Notes: generated from the letters alone by a model not told the origin. Positions 51,035 through 63,500 are shown, counted from the stretch's first letter. The stretch: DNA of 64,000 nucleotides from an uncultured Alphaproteobacteria bacterium (GCA_944389555.1 CALXMU010000003.1:62001-126000), one strand, 5' to 3'. Numbers and translations are program-made.

Positions 51035-52066
51035 TTATAACCATTTCCATGGCTGCAAAACTTTCAACAGGCTATATGCCGTGCGTCTGTCCGCAAACGT
51101 ATGACCGCAACGAGGACATACTATAAACGGCGCTATCATTGCCTTGGCTTTCTTAAACATGGACATCCATATATATAAACCAAGCAACCATACCGCTATT
51201 ACCAAACCCCATGCTACGTAACCAAAATACTTATCAACAGTGTCGGTAATAACGTTGATCACAGTTACATCAGATTGAGACAAATCATCGTATATCTTCG
51301 TCGCAACGGGCCAAGATGACGGACGCCATGGATATACATGCTCTATGCCATAATTCGTCAGTAATGTAGTACCAAGACCACCTGTATTCTTATCCAATTG
51401 GGTCTTGATTACTTCATCTATCATATCATCAATCTGAACCTGTAATAAACCGGTCAAGTCTGTTTCTATTTCATCTAACTTCTCGTTCACTAACGCGGCT
51501 GTATCGTCAACCTTAGCAATAGCCTCATTCGCTTTATCAATACCCGTATTTGCCGCGTCTACGCCCTTATTCACACTGTCCAAAGCTTTATCAACACCAC
51601 TTGTATTTATACCAAACTTACTGGCCAACCCACTAAGTTTTTGAACCTTACCAGTCGTTTCTTTTACTTCTTCCGTTTTTTCTTCTGCCTTAGCAGTAGC
51701 ATCTTTGGCTTTGGCGGTTGTATCCGTTACTTTTTCAACCGCATCTTCTGCCATACGAACCTTATCAACAGCAAACGCAACCGGTTTCTCTAAATCAATT
51801 GCATCCTTTATACCATCCAAAAGTTTCTCGTACTGCTCTACAATATTCCTTTGCAAATCAAAGAACATGGATACAACAATTGATTTCTTTATAGGCTGAG
51901 AATATGTATTCTTTACCCACAACGGCGTCCAGATTACCAGCGCAATCCAGATAATAGATACAATGGCAAATACCCGCTTAGTCCACGTAACAAAAGATGT
52001 CTTCTTTTTTACCGTCTTTGCGCCGCCCATATCAATGACTTCTACTTCTTTTTTCTTTCTTGGCAT
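51035..52066 (-). CDS. membrane protein with coiled coil and zinc-ribbon-like tail
   Basis: 343 residues. A basic N terminus, membrane segment at about 30-50, then about 120 residues of heptad-like K/E/A/T repeats (residues 95-220, VEKVTDTTAKAKDATAKAEE and similar), a beta-rich portion with YPWRPSSWPVATK, a second membrane segment (AWGLVIAVWLLGLYIWMSMF) and a final CPRCGHTFADRRT, half a zinc ribbon. The coiled coil is probably periplasmic between the two membrane segments. No family assigned. Confidence 0.6.
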   Translation of the reverse strand: MPRKKKEVEVIDMGGAKTVKKKTSFVTWTKRVFAIVSIIWIALVIWTPLWVKNTYSQPIKKSIVVSMFFDLQRNIVEQYEKLLDGIKDAIDLEKPVAFAVDKVRMAEDAVEKVTDTTAKAKDATAKAEEKTEEVKETTGKVQKLSGLASKFGINTSGVDKALDSVNKGVDAANTGIDKANEAIAKVDDTAALVNEKLDEIETDLTGLLQVQIDDMIDEVIKTQLDKNTGGLGTTLLTNYGIEHVYPWRPSSWPVATKIYDDLSQSDVTVINVITDTVDKYFGYVAWGLVIAVWLLGLYIWMSMFKKAKAMIAPFIVCPRCGHTFADRRTAYSLLKVLQPWKWL

Positions 52067-52127
52067 TTTTAACTCCTTTTCCGATGCTTTTAGTTTAGTA
52101 AATTATCAGTTTTTATTTCAACAGTTT

Positions 52128-52474
52128 TTAACGTACTCGTTCATTAAATTCCTTAATTTGTTCGGTCATCATTTCACGAATTTTTTGAACCCCTATATGC
52201 TTCCCTTGAAAGCGCATAACCTCTTCTATAGTTTTATGATATATGGATGCGTCTTTTTTATTATCAAATGTTGCAATCTCTGTCGTTGGAAATACATTGT
52301 AGTTTCTTCCGGAACGCAAAGACACCAAAGTATAAATAAAAATCATTTCTTTCACAGACTTTACTGACAACGCCAGATAAATTTTTTCCATGACATCTAA
52401 TTTTAATTTAGGTTCTCCACTAAATACGTTAGACTGTTTAATAGTACTAACTTCCACTTCTTTACTATTTTTCA

Positions 52475-52475
<1 letters not shown>
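52128..52475 (-). CDS. hypothetical protein at the end of the era operon
   Basis: 115 residues, soluble, helical C terminus. The start shares a base with the tgt stop, so it is made with tgt. No motif recognised. Confidence 0.55.
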
Positions 52476-54626
<2,151 letters not shown>

Positions 54627-54630
54627 AAAA

Positions 54631-55089
54631 TTATCTGACCTTCTGATTTGATTGGCTAATATGACCTAGCAAGCTATCTCGCTTAGCAATTTCTCTAATT
54701 TCTTTTAATTTCTTACCATTGATTCTACGAATATTGGATACTTTGCTCAAAAACGGCGAAATGCGATAATTATCACAAGTTAGAAAATTCTTGAAATCGT
54801 ACTTTATGTCCAACGTATCACCAACATTTATATATTTATAATATTCCATACCTTCGGCAACATCTTCAAAATGCATTACTCGTAATGAAGTATCATTAAG
54901 TTCTATACTTTTAAACACCACCGATTTATTACCTTTATACTTCACAACGTGTTTTGATAGATCTTGTTTTTGACCGGCAATTAACAATATCATCACAACA
55001 GAGAATAATACCCCTAACTCGACGGTTCTCGGTATATTTATACGCGCCTGCTTCGACTCTTTTAATTTTTCATCAAAATCTTTACTCAT
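54631..55089 (-). CDS. hypothetical single-pass membrane protein
   Basis: 152 residues. One membrane segment at about 26-42 (VELGVLFSVVMILLIAG) and a soluble domain likely outside the cytoplasm. It overlaps era by four bases and lies four bases before queA, so it is part of the operon. Unknown family. Confidence 0.55.
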   Translation of the reverse strand: MSKDFDEKLKESKQARINIPRTVELGVLFSVVMILLIAGQKQDLSKHVVKYKGNKSVVFKSIELNDTSLRVMHFEDVAEGMEYYKYINVGDTLDIKYDFKNFLTCDNYRISPFLSKVSNIRRINGKKLKEIREIAKRDSLLGHISQSNQKVR

Positions 55090-55979
55090 TTTTTAAACTC
55101 CAAACCTTGTTCTTCGTAATTTTCGGCTTTATTCTCCCAATCCGGTTCTACACGTACAAACAAGTGAAGTCGTGCATTTACCCCCCACTGATCTTGTATA
55201 TCGTGTCTGGCCGCCGTTCCAATCCGTTTCAACTGCGCACCGCCACGACCAATTACTATCTTTTTATGCGCCTCGTTCTGAACAGCTATCTTTTGATATA
55301 TATCCAGAACCCCTTCGTCATCAACATCTACTTTTTCTGTAACAACATTGATATGATACGGCAATTCTTGATGAATGTATTTATAAATCTTCTCTCGCGT
55401 CAATTCTGCTAAATATAATTTATCTGGAACGTCCGAAGCATCTTTTGGGTCAAACATATATGGTCCTGCCGGCATTACAGATGCCAAACTTTCTAACATT
55501 TGCTTTACACCGTCGTTCTTTAATGCGGATATCATAAATATCTCACGCGGGTTTGCTAATTCTACAATCTTCGCGGTTAACGGTAATAACTCCGACTTTG
55601 CAACCGCATCTACCTTGTTTAATGCAACAAACAAGTTCTTATGGTCTTTTACCTTTTCTATTAAAGCCCGAACGGTATCTGTCACGCCTTTTTGCGCGTC
55701 TATTACCAATAAAATAGCATCCGCATCTGACGTAGCGTCCATAGCAGCGCCAACCATAGCACGGTCAAGCCGTCTTGACGGACGAAAAATTCCCGGCGTA
55801 TCAACAAAAATCAATTGCCGATTACCAACCATCTTTATCGCGCGAAAATTCGTACGCGTGGTTTGAACCTTATGCGACACAATGGACACCTTGCGTCCCA
55901 TAATTTGGTTTAATAAAGTGCTTTTCCCGGCGTTCGTCGGTCCAATAATTGCAATAAATCCAGAATATGTTTCAGTCAT
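55086..55979 (-). CDS. era: GTPase Era
   Basis: 297 residues from ATG 55979. G motifs: GPTNAGKST (G1), VDTPGIF (G3), ALNKVDAV (G4), SALKND (G5). The C-terminal KH domain ends KIVIGRGGAQLKRIG. It binds 16S rRNA and assists 30S assembly. A longer reading frame to 56027 exists, but homologues start here. Confidence 0.95.
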   Translation of the reverse strand: MTETYSGFIAIIGPTNAGKSTLLNQIMGRKVSIVSHKVQTTRTNFRAIKMVGNRQLIFVDTPGIFRPSRRLDRAMVGAAMDATSDADAILLVIDAQKGVTDTVRALIEKVKDHKNLFVALNKVDAVAKSELLPLTAKIVELANPREIFMISALKNDGVKQMLESLASVMPAGPYMFDPKDASDVPDKLYLAELTREKIYKYIHQELPYHINVVTEKVDVDDEGVLDIYQKIAVQNEAHKKIVIGRGGAQLKRIGTAARHDIQDQWGVNARLHLFVRVEPDWENKAENYEEQGLEFKK

Positions 55980-56079
55980 ACCCGAAACATAGCACACTTT
56001 CAACAAAAGTGAACAAAAATCTTGCAAAAATTAGACTATGGTATTAAATTGTCAATAAAGTTTAGAAAAGGACTATATT

Positions 56080-56799
56080 ATGCAATTGACAGGCCCTGAA
56101 ATATTACGACGTATGAATACGCCAAATCCTAATAATCCAGATAACAGACCTGATATTATGATATCACCGTTTAACGAACAATGTATGGGAAGCAATAGTT
56201 ATGATTTACATCTTGGCGACATGTTAAAAATATATAAACATACTCTGCCAGCCGGAATGTTACCCGCAATTAAATACGACCCGAATAAAAAATATTCTAT
56301 GCGCGACTGGTTCACAGATGATAGCCACTTTGTAGTATACAGAAATTCTCCGGAGAATTTCGACCCAAGGAACCCCTCTTTTTTAATAGACCCGTGTGCA
56401 GAACAATCCCATCAAACAATTGATATTACAATTCCAGAAAGCGGCCTGATTTTATCACCGTCCATCGGCTACCTTGGGCATACGGTTGAATACACAGAAA
56501 CATATAATTTATTCCCCTATATTGACGGGAAATCATCTGTAGGTCGGAACTTTATCTTAAATCATCATACCGCTGGACGGGGCGACGACGGCTTTTGCGG
56601 ACAATGGACTTTGGAAATAAAAGTTTTATATCCGACAGTTGTATACCCTAATATGCGAATTGGGCAAATATATTACGAAGAATTTATCGGCAAACGTAAA
56701 CCTTACAACAAAAACAAAGCAAGCCACTACAACGGTCAAATGGGACCAACGCCGGCGGCAAAAATTCCAATAGATAAAATAAAGCAAAGACAAAAATAA
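56080..56799 (+). CDS. dcd: dCTP deaminase
   Basis: 239 residues. Trimeric dUTPase-fold family: GSNSYDLHLG, LSPSIGYLGHTVEY, DGKSSVGRNF (family RSSLAR-type), GFCGQWTLEI with the catalytic glutamate, and MRIGQIYYEE. It makes dUTP from dCTP for thymidylate supply; a bifunctional form cannot be excluded. It is about 45 residues longer than E. coli Dcd (193), mainly in the N-terminal third. AAAGGA is upstream. Confidence 0.88.
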   Translation: MQLTGPEILRRMNTPNPNNPDNRPDIMISPFNEQCMGSNSYDLHLGDMLKIYKHTLPAGMLPAIKYDPNKKYSMRDWFTDDSHFVVYRNSPENFDPRNPSFLIDPCAEQSHQTIDITIPESGLILSPSIGYLGHTVEYTETYNLFPYIDGKSSVGRNFILNHHTAGRGDDGFCGQWTLEIKVLYPTVVYPNMRIGQIYYEEFIGKRKPYNKNKASHYNGQMGPTPAAKIPIDKIKQRQK

Positions 56800-56824
56800 A
56801 AAGCCCCAAAAGGGGCTTTTTCAT
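56799..56824. terminator. bidirectional terminator between dcd and rlpA
   Basis: AAAAAGCCCC, AAAA, GGGGCTTTTT at the facing gene ends. Confidence 0.85.
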
Positions 56825-57717
56825 TAAATGCTATCAGCGTTTATCCAACGTCCGTTTAACAACAAACCTGGCGCCATACCTTCATTACTGCGCAAAGCAT
56901 CAATTACATTACGTGCCTGAGCCGCATCTAAGTTTATAATACGTACTTTGTACATATCTCCTTCTTGAACTACGACAGCATTACCGTATTGAGCCATACG
57001 AGCCGCTAATGTGTCTGCACTGTCCTGAGCATAGAACGCCGCAACCTGAACGCTATAATCACCACTTGTTGCAGCAGGTGCCGTTGTTGCCCCAGGTGCA
57101 GTAGTCGTTGTTATAACCGTTGTTTCTGTTGTTTGAGCAGGTGCAGACTGTACAGAATTTCCCAACGTAGCGTTCTTTACAGCCGTTGATTCATTTGCCA
57201 TAACCTGAACCTGAACTTTTGTCTGACCGTTCATGCCAATTTTCTGTGCGGCAGCCGGAGATAAGTCCATAATACGCGTATTTACAAATGGTCCACGATT
57301 ATTTACACGAACGACAACAGATTGACCGTTATCTAAGTTAGTAACTCTTGCAATTGTCGGCAACGGTAATGTCTTACTTGTTGCGACCATTTGGTTCATA
57401 TCAAAGACTTCACCATTGCTAGTTTTAGTACCGTTTAATTCCGCTGGTATTATACCGGCAATACCCGTTTGATTATATGTTAAATCTTCAACTGGAATAT
57501 ATTGTACATCTTCAACCTTATATGCACTGCCGACGTAATATTTTGGCGCCGGAGCCAATAAGTATGTATTATTCAAAGAATCATCTGTAGTAACCAATGT
57601 TTCTTCGCCGAAACCGTCGCTACCGTAACCGTTCATTGCACTGGTATCCGTGGAATTTAAATCAGTACAACCGACCAGTACTGCGGTCAATACTGCCAAA
57701 GAAATTACTTTTTTCAT
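56824..57717 (-). CDS. rlpA: RlpA-type lipoprotein with SPOR domain
   Basis: 297 residues. The signal peptide ends at the lipobox LVGC. A double-psi beta-barrel domain follows (TKTSNGEVFDMNQMVATSKT, then RVNNRGPF and RIMDLS), then a low-complexity threonine/alanine linker (residues about 190-215), and a C-terminal SPOR domain (YSVQVAAFYAQDSADTLAA) that binds denuded septal peptidoglycan. The usual YYG-x-H segment of active RlpA enzymes reads GIAGIIPAEL here, so enzymatic activity is less certain than localisation. Confidence 0.85.
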   Translation of the reverse strand: MKKVISLAVLTAVLVGCTDLNSTDTSAMNGYGSDGFGEETLVTTDDSLNNTYLLAPAPKYYVGSAYKVEDVQYIPVEDLTYNQTGIAGIIPAELNGTKTSNGEVFDMNQMVATSKTLPLPTIARVTNLDNGQSVVVRVNNRGPFVNTRIMDLSPAAAQKIGMNGQTKVQVQVMANESTAVKNATLGNSVQSAPAQTTETTVITTTTAPGATTAPAATSGDYSVQVAAFYAQDSADTLAARMAQYGNAVVVQEGDMYKVRIINLDAAQARNVIDALRSNEGMAPGLLLNGRWINADSI

Positions 57718-57787
57718 TATGGGACTCCTTACATTCTTATGTATAAGATTTTATCACATAAAAAGCCCACTTTCAACTTTATTTTGA

Positions 57788-59248
57788 CTATATTTTTTTG
57801 TTTATAAGATATGCTATCGGTAAGTAAATTATCGCAAAACCACCAATTACTAAAAATAACACCCATATATTGGTAACTGGAACAAACCACAAGCCGCACC
57901 CCATTAAAACCGCCAAAGCACCAAAGGCAAATACCGCACGACGTGTACAAGGTTCTGTATGAATTAAATCGCGACGACGACACGCACGACGCAACAGGTA
58001 ATTCTTTAAGTACCCGCTAATAACTATACCGACAGGAATGGCCAAATAACCTATAAAATAGAACGCAGATAAATATATTACCGCCGCCACAGCCAAAGAC
58101 ACTATACTTGTCTTTACAGGCGTACGAACGTCTTGCGACGCATATAGCGTCTTGCTATAAATCTGACTTATCATCATCGCAGGTAATACAAGTACTTGAA
58201 TCATTATGGCCAACGCAACAGCATGCGTTGAGTCCGCCGTCCACGCACCATATTGAAATAAGCAACGTATTATAGGTTCCGCCAACACAAATAATCCAAC
58301 CATACAAGGCATTATCAACATCATTGATTGACGCATAGACGAATTTTGCTGAATATACACGCTCCGCATATTCTTTTCTGCCAGCGCGTTAGATATTGAA
58401 GACATCAACACGGTACCTACGGCTAAACCAATTAAAGCAAAAGGCAATTGCACTATTCTGTCTGAATAATACAACCACGAAACCGCACCATTTTGAAAAC
58501 TTGCCACCAAAGTACCTACAATTATTGTAATTTGATAAAAACCATTTCCTATAATGCTTATTCCTAGACGCTTAAACATACTTTTAATAGCAGGCGTCCA
58601 ACGCGGTCTTACCAATCGCAATCCAAAATGTCTTTTCCTTATTCGAGACCACAAAATTCCGAACTGTATAATACCAGACAAAACGACCGTAAACGCCATC
58701 AAGTATAAAATTGTACCCTGCGCAAAGAATGCCCCAAGCAGCAATACACATATCAACATTATGTTCAGTAATACAGGCATAAACGCAACCAGCAAAAATT
58801 TTGAAAAAGCATTCAAAATTGCAGAAAGAAACGCGGAACCACATATAAATATAACATACCAGAACATTATTCTGGAAATCAATACTGTCAATTGCATCTT
58901 ACCGGGATCATCCGCGAAACCAGGTGCCAATATCCATACAACCAGCGGCATAAAAATTTCAAATAATAACGTAATTCCCAGCAAAACAACCATCAACCAT
59001 GAAAATACATTCTTTGCAAAATTTTCGTCTTTATTTTTATCCGTATACATAGGAATAAAAATTGAAGACAAAGCCCCCTCACCCAACAAATCGCGGAATA
59101 AGTTAGGTAATTTGAATGCGGCCAAAAAAACGTCCGACAGACGTCCTGCACCAAAGACATGAGCAATCAGCATATCGCGTACGAACCCGAACACGCGACT
59201 GATTCCTGTCATAACACCTACACCGAAAATATGTTTGCCTAGTTTCAT
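57788..59248 (-). CDS. murJ: lipid II flippase MurJ
   Basis: 486 residues with about 13-14 hydrophobic helices. MurJ start: GVMTGISRVFGFVRDMLIAH and VFLAAFKLPNLFRDLLGEGA, where the arginines line the lipid cavity. It flips peptidoglycan precursor across the inner membrane. Close to the usual MviN/MurJ length (about 510). Divergent from bamD with 46 bases between starts. Confidence 0.93.
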   Translation of the reverse strand: MKLGKHIFGVGVMTGISRVFGFVRDMLIAHVFGAGRLSDVFLAAFKLPNLFRDLLGEGALSSIFIPMYTDKNKDENFAKNVFSWLMVVLLGITLLFEIFMPLVVWILAPGFADDPGKMQLTVLISRIMFWYVIFICGSAFLSAILNAFSKFLLVAFMPVLLNIMLICVLLLGAFFAQGTILYLMAFTVVLSGIIQFGILWSRIRKRHFGLRLVRPRWTPAIKSMFKRLGISIIGNGFYQITIIVGTLVASFQNGAVSWLYYSDRIVQLPFALIGLAVGTVLMSSISNALAEKNMRSVYIQQNSSMRQSMMLIMPCMVGLFVLAEPIIRCLFQYGAWTADSTHAVALAIMIQVLVLPAMMISQIYSKTLYASQDVRTPVKTSIVSLAVAAVIYLSAFYFIGYLAIPVGIVISGYLKNYLLRRACRRRDLIHTEPCTRRAVFAFGALAVLMGCGLWFVPVTNIWVLFLVIGGFAIIYLPIAYLINKKI

Positions 59249-59294
59249 AGTTTGGATTATACTCTCGTTTAAGAAACAAAATCAAGGCAGGAAT

Positions 59295-60059
59295 ATGCGT
59301 ACAAAAAAAATATTTGTTTTATTAACTTTAGCGGCATCACTAGCAGCGTGTGCCGGCACCGATAACGAAATAGAAATGGATCGTAGTTTACGGGAAATAT
59401 ATGAAACCGCTTACGAAGAGTTTAATGATAAGAATTATGAAACTGCTGCCGCTGAATTCCTAAAAGCAGAATCGCAGTACCCGTCCAGTCCATGGGCAGC
59501 CGACGCACTAGTAATGGCGGCCTATTCTCATTATATGGATAAAGACTTTGCCGGTGCAATCCTAGTTGTTGACCGTTTTATGCGATTCCACCCAGGGCAC
59601 AAAGATGTACCTTATATGTTGTATCTGCGTGGTATGTGTTATTACCGCCAGGTAAGCGACGTACGCCGCGAACCGGGAATGTCTGCATATGCTTTACAAC
59701 AATTTCAACAATTAGTTGACCGTTTCCCTAAGTCAGAATATGCTAAAAACGCGGAAAATAAAATAATAATATTAAAAAATTATATTGCGGGGAAAGTCAT
59801 GTATTCCGCACGTTCTGATATGGCAAAAGAAAATTGGCCAAGTGCAATTTCTCGGTTGCAGTCGGTAATTGAAACCGCCCAAGAAACGGCGATGACGCCA
59901 GAAGCGTTATATCGATTAACCGAATGTTATACCGCGATAGGGCTGCCAGAACAAGCATATGGTTATTCCGAAATGCTGCGGTTAAATTTCCCGGATAACT
60001 CTTGGACGAAAAAATTAGAAAAAAAACCAGCAGACTTCGATTCTGGTAAAGACAAATAA
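59295..60059 (+). CDS. bamD: outer membrane assembly lipoprotein BamD
   Basis: 254 residues from ATG 59295 (AGGCAGGAA upstream). Lipobox LAAC with Cys19. TPR repeats: YETAYEEFNDKNYETAAAEF, YSHYMDKDFAGAILVVDRFM and later YALQQFQQLVDRFP. It is part of the Bam complex that folds outer membrane beta-barrels. The gene ends directly before the Smr-domain gene. Confidence 0.93.
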   Translation: MRTKKIFVLLTLAASLAACAGTDNEIEMDRSLREIYETAYEEFNDKNYETAAAEFLKAESQYPSSPWAADALVMAAYSHYMDKDFAGAILVVDRFMRFHPGHKDVPYMLYLRGMCYYRQVSDVRREPGMSAYALQQFQQLVDRFPKSEYAKNAENKIIILKNYIAGKVMYSARSDMAKENWPSAISRLQSVIETAQETAMTPEALYRLTECYTAIGLPEQAYGYSEMLRLNFPDNSWTKKLEKKPADFDSGKDK

Positions 60060-60431
60060 ATGAGACAACTTTCTGACAAAGATATTGCCGAAATGGTTGG
60101 CAGCGCTTTTGCCCCAGATGATGAAAGTACTCGTAAAAAAGTACGCGCAGAACTAAAACTGTCACAAAGAATACCACATAAAGTTACCCCGCTGCCGGAA
60201 CACGCAGTTCTTGATTTACATCAACTGACAGAAGAACAAGCCTGGCAAGAAATTATGAGTCTTGCAACATCAGGAATTAAACAAGCCACTATAATTACAG
60301 GTGCTAGTGGCATTCTGCATAAGAAATTTCCTGTATGGGCAACCGAAAGTATATTGTCCCCTTATATAGTATCAGCGATACCAATAAACAACGGAAGTTT
60401 TCAAGTAAAATTTAAACGAAAAAATAATTAA
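60060..60431 (+). CDS. Smr-domain protein
   Basis: 123 residues. The C-terminal Smr domain shows VLDLHQLTEEQAW and IITGASGI plus FPVW, the D/H of the LDLHG-type motif. Smr domains nick DNA or RNA. Short stand-alone members are common in alphaproteobacteria and uncharacterised. The start is the ATG right after the bamD stop. Confidence 0.8.
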   Translation: MRQLSDKDIAEMVGSAFAPDDESTRKKVRAELKLSQRIPHKVTPLPEHAVLDLHQLTEEQAWQEIMSLATSGIKQATIITGASGILHKKFPVWATESILSPYIVSAIPINNGSFQVKFKRKNN

Positions 60432-61279
60432 TATTGTGCATAAATCCAATTAGCTGGATTTATAAAATTACCATTTTCTTTTATGGCGTAATGCAAATGT
60501 GGCCCCGTCGTACGACCAGTGTTACCTGTTTCTGCGACTTTACAACCAGCATCTACACTTTCACCTTCTTTCACTAAAACTTTATTCAAATGACAATACA
60601 GTGTTTCATATCCATTAGCATGCGATATTTTTAACCCGTTACCGCAAGTACTATCTGTCCACACAGATTCAACAGTGCCATCAGCAGGCGAAAAAACATT
60701 TGTTCCAACCACGGCAGAAAAGTCTATTCCTTTATGCCCAGACGGCTTACCAGTTACAGGATGTATACGCCCCCCAAAACTAGATGTTATTCTAGGACTA
60801 CCCGTTAAAGGTAAACCAAAAGGTAATTTTTGCCCGAAAGAAATATCTGAATTTGACGGACTACAGCGCGGCTGTTGCGTTTTATTTATAACATCAACAA
60901 TTTTCTTTACGGTAGCATCTGATAAAGTATTAGTTTTTTCTTGTTGTACCTGTTGTTGCTGTGGCAAATACTGAGTTGGTTGTTGAATTTGCATATATTG
61001 TTGCGCACGCGCCCAAGCCTCATCGGTATATTGACGAGCGATATCAAACTCTTCTTGAATCGTAATTCCAGGGTACAAACATCCAGATATACAACGACCA
61101 TTTGCGTCGTATTCTGATTCCCATGGTTCATAACCTTCTTGTTTTAATTCTACTGTTTGAATAAAAGTTAAATCACCCGCAGTTTTTGGGAAAGATTGTT
61201 GCTGCAAAAGACTGGCACCAAGCGAGCTTTTAATAAAAAACGTACACGCTAAAAAAGTATAAAATCTGATATTCTTCAT
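60428..61279 (-). CDS. M23-family peptidoglycan endopeptidase
   Basis: 283 residues with signal peptide (ends SLGA). A glutamine-rich linker (about residues 90-120) precedes the LytM/M23 domain: GRIHPVTGKPSGHKGIDFSA with HxxxD, and GPHLHYAIKENG with HxH. It cuts peptide cross-links in the periplasm. TATAAT stands 11 bases before the ATG. It overlaps the convergent Smr gene by four bases. Confidence 0.88.
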   Translation of the reverse strand: MKNIRFYTFLACTFFIKSSLGASLLQQQSFPKTAGDLTFIQTVELKQEGYEPWESEYDANGRCISGCLYPGITIQEEFDIARQYTDEAWARAQQYMQIQQPTQYLPQQQQVQQEKTNTLSDATVKKIVDVINKTQQPRCSPSNSDISFGQKLPFGLPLTGSPRITSSFGGRIHPVTGKPSGHKGIDFSAVVGTNVFSPADGTVESVWTDSTCGNGLKISHANGYETLYCHLNKVLVKEGESVDAGCKVAETGNTGRTTGPHLHYAIKENGNFINPANWIYAQY

Positions 61280-61314
61280 AATTATAGGTTATTATACCAG
61301 ATTTATATCAAAAA

Positions 61315-62472
61315 CTAAAACGCTATCTTTAATTTGGCCCAAATTGTATGCAAACTATAATCAGAGCGCATGTCAAAAGAATAACTTAACCCTGCGGCAA
61401 AATATTCATTGAAAAAATCTAAACCTATACCGGAATTAAATATTGCACGGTTTGGCGCTTCTATTGGTATGTCATAGAACTGATTGTCTATCAATTGTAC
61501 CTGCATATTATCGCTTCCTTTACTGATAACGTCATAACCGCCACCAAGATGAACGTTAGGACGCAAAACGAAATCTGAACCTATAAAATCAAAACCTAAA
61601 TTCAATCCTGCAGACGCCGTCATCATATTATACCACCAATCATCAAATTCTTGTGCAACTGCATCTATATATTTGTCAGCATTTATCAAAGTATACTTAA
61701 CTGTAATCCCAGGCGTCATAGATATACGTCCACGCATAATTCTCATTCCTAAATTCATCTGACCGGCATAGAAATATGTATCATATATACTATCATCAAT
61801 AATTACGCCAATTGTTTTATCTGTGTTCCAACTGATATGACCCGCATTTAAACCAAAATTTAAGAACACACCTCTTTCAGATAAATATTGCGTAAATAAA
61901 GTAACACTATTACCCGTAGCATCCGAATAAACACGAGTATCATGAGTATCCGTCATAGAACGAGTATATTCTACCCCAAACAACCAACCGTCTGACAAAT
62001 AGGCTTTTGCATTTACGACGAAACCTGTATTGTTCGTCTTAAAATCTCTATTATCACCGCCATGATAGTCTGCAAACTCTCCGAAAATATTACCGTCAAT
62101 TACAACCAACCTGCGTCCATAATCGCACACTTTCAAATTAGCGGTACACTCGTTACGTCTAGCAACCAATGGAGAACTTACTACATTAAAAGCTTGATCT
62201 ACATGCTGGTTTACCTCTAACAGCGCCATCGTGGTATTATTAAAACCCAAAGTAGATATAGTATCCAAGTATTGCGTAACGTCACTGGTTTGAACTTTAT
62301 TTATATATGCCGCCACATCTGCACCTGGCCCGAACTCTGAAAATATTCCGGCCCACGCGTTGGCCGCACCAACTAAATAATCGGGCATTCCAGAAAAGAC
62401 ATTTTTAGGAAGCGTATTTGCAGCCGCTTCAAAACAAAATAAAAACATAAATAATTTTAAAAAATTTTTCAT
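61315..62472 (-). CDS. outer membrane beta-barrel (autotransporter-type) protein
   Basis: 385 residues with signal peptide (ends EAAA). The last two thirds alternate amphipathic strands with aromatic girdles, and the chain ends IWAKLKIAF, with terminal phenylalanine as BamA substrates have. Segments such as WLFGVEYTRSMTDTHD resemble autotransporter barrels. The N-terminal 100 residues are a small passenger with one cysteine pair (NECTANLKVCDYG). No cleavage-site motif seen. Confidence 0.75.
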   Translation of the reverse strand: MKNFLKLFMFLFCFEAAANTLPKNVFSGMPDYLVGAANAWAGIFSEFGPGADVAAYINKVQTSDVTQYLDTISTLGFNNTTMALLEVNQHVDQAFNVVSSPLVARRNECTANLKVCDYGRRLVVIDGNIFGEFADYHGGDNRDFKTNNTGFVVNAKAYLSDGWLFGVEYTRSMTDTHDTRVYSDATGNSVTLFTQYLSERGVFLNFGLNAGHISWNTDKTIGVIIDDSIYDTYFYAGQMNLGMRIMRGRISMTPGITVKYTLINADKYIDAVAQEFDDWWYNMMTASAGLNLGFDFIGSDFVLRPNVHLGGGYDVISKGSDNMQVQLIDNQFYDIPIEAPNRAIFNSGIGLDFFNEYFAAGLSYSFDMRSDYSLHTIWAKLKIAF

Positions 62473-62540
62473 GATGACGCGCCTCGTTTTTTGTTTATAA
62501 TATGGTGGAAATAATGATTTTTTAACAGGAAGTATTTACT

Positions 62541-63476
62541 ATGAACAAAGTCAAAACAGTATATGATCATATTCGCAGCAATAATATAAAAACTATATTA
62601 TTAGTTGTCGCATTTCCTCTGATTTTCATAGCATTAGTTTTTTTGTTCACTTGGTTCGTTGTACCTGCAGACCAAGCCTTAACCACAACCATACAGGTTG
62701 CAATTCCGACATTCATCGCTTGCGCTGTATGGTTACTTATATCGTGGGCGTTCGGGGATTCTATGATGTTACATTCTGCACGCGCGCATGAAATATCTGA
62801 TTCAGATCCGAAAAACCGTGAAATATTTCGTAGCGTTGAAAACGTTGCCATTGCAGCGGGACTCCCTTGCCCACGCGTTTATATAATAGACGATGATTCT
62901 ATGAATGCTTTCGCAACAGGTCGCAGTCCCAAAGACGCGTCTGTCGCGCTTACTCGCGGCATTATAAAGAAACTAGACAAACTAGAACTAGAAGGCGTTA
63001 TCGCACATGAAATGGCTCATATAGGTAACAGAGACATCCGCTTAGACATGATGTTAATAACTGGAGTTGGAGTTACCGTTTTTGCTGCAGATATTATTTT
63101 TAGACTTGCAATTAGCAGCAACCGTAATAGTAACGATAGTAAAAATAATAGTGGTGCCATACTGCTTATGGTATGGCTGGCCTTTATGGTATTTAACTGG
63201 ATAATTACGCCTATTTTACGTATGGCCGTATCACGTAACCGTGAATATGCGGCCGATGCAACAGGAGCGCACATTACCAGGAACCCAAAAGCCCTGGCTT
63301 CGGCACTACGTAAAATTACGACGGATTCACGCGTAGAATGTCTTGACAAAGTAAAATCGATGGCGGCAGTATGCATTGCCTATCCGGGTGGTCCAAAAGA
63401 ATTTGCTAGCTCTTTAATGGCAACTCATCCGCCAGTAGAAAAAAGAATTGAACGCTTAGAATCAATGTCAGAATAA
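62541..63476 (+). CDS. htpX: membrane zinc metalloprotease HtpX-like
   Basis: 311 residues. Two N-terminal membrane helices (residues 20-65), the zinc motif HEMAHIGN near residue 157, two further helices after it, and NREYAADATGA with the third ligand. M48B family; it degrades misfolded membrane proteins. AGGAAG precedes the start. Confidence 0.92.
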   Translation: MNKVKTVYDHIRSNNIKTILLVVAFPLIFIALVFLFTWFVVPADQALTTTIQVAIPTFIACAVWLLISWAFGDSMMLHSARAHEISDSDPKNREIFRSVENVAIAAGLPCPRVYIIDDDSMNAFATGRSPKDASVALTRGIIKKLDKLELEGVIAHEMAHIGNRDIRLDMMLITGVGVTVFAADIIFRLAISSNRNSNDSKNNSGAILLMVWLAFMVFNWIITPILRMAVSRNREYAADATGAHITRNPKALASALRKITTDSRVECLDKVKSMAAVCIAYPGGPKEFASSLMATHPPVEKRIERLESMSE

Positions 63477-63500
63477 ACTTTTGGAAAGGAGAAAATAGGA

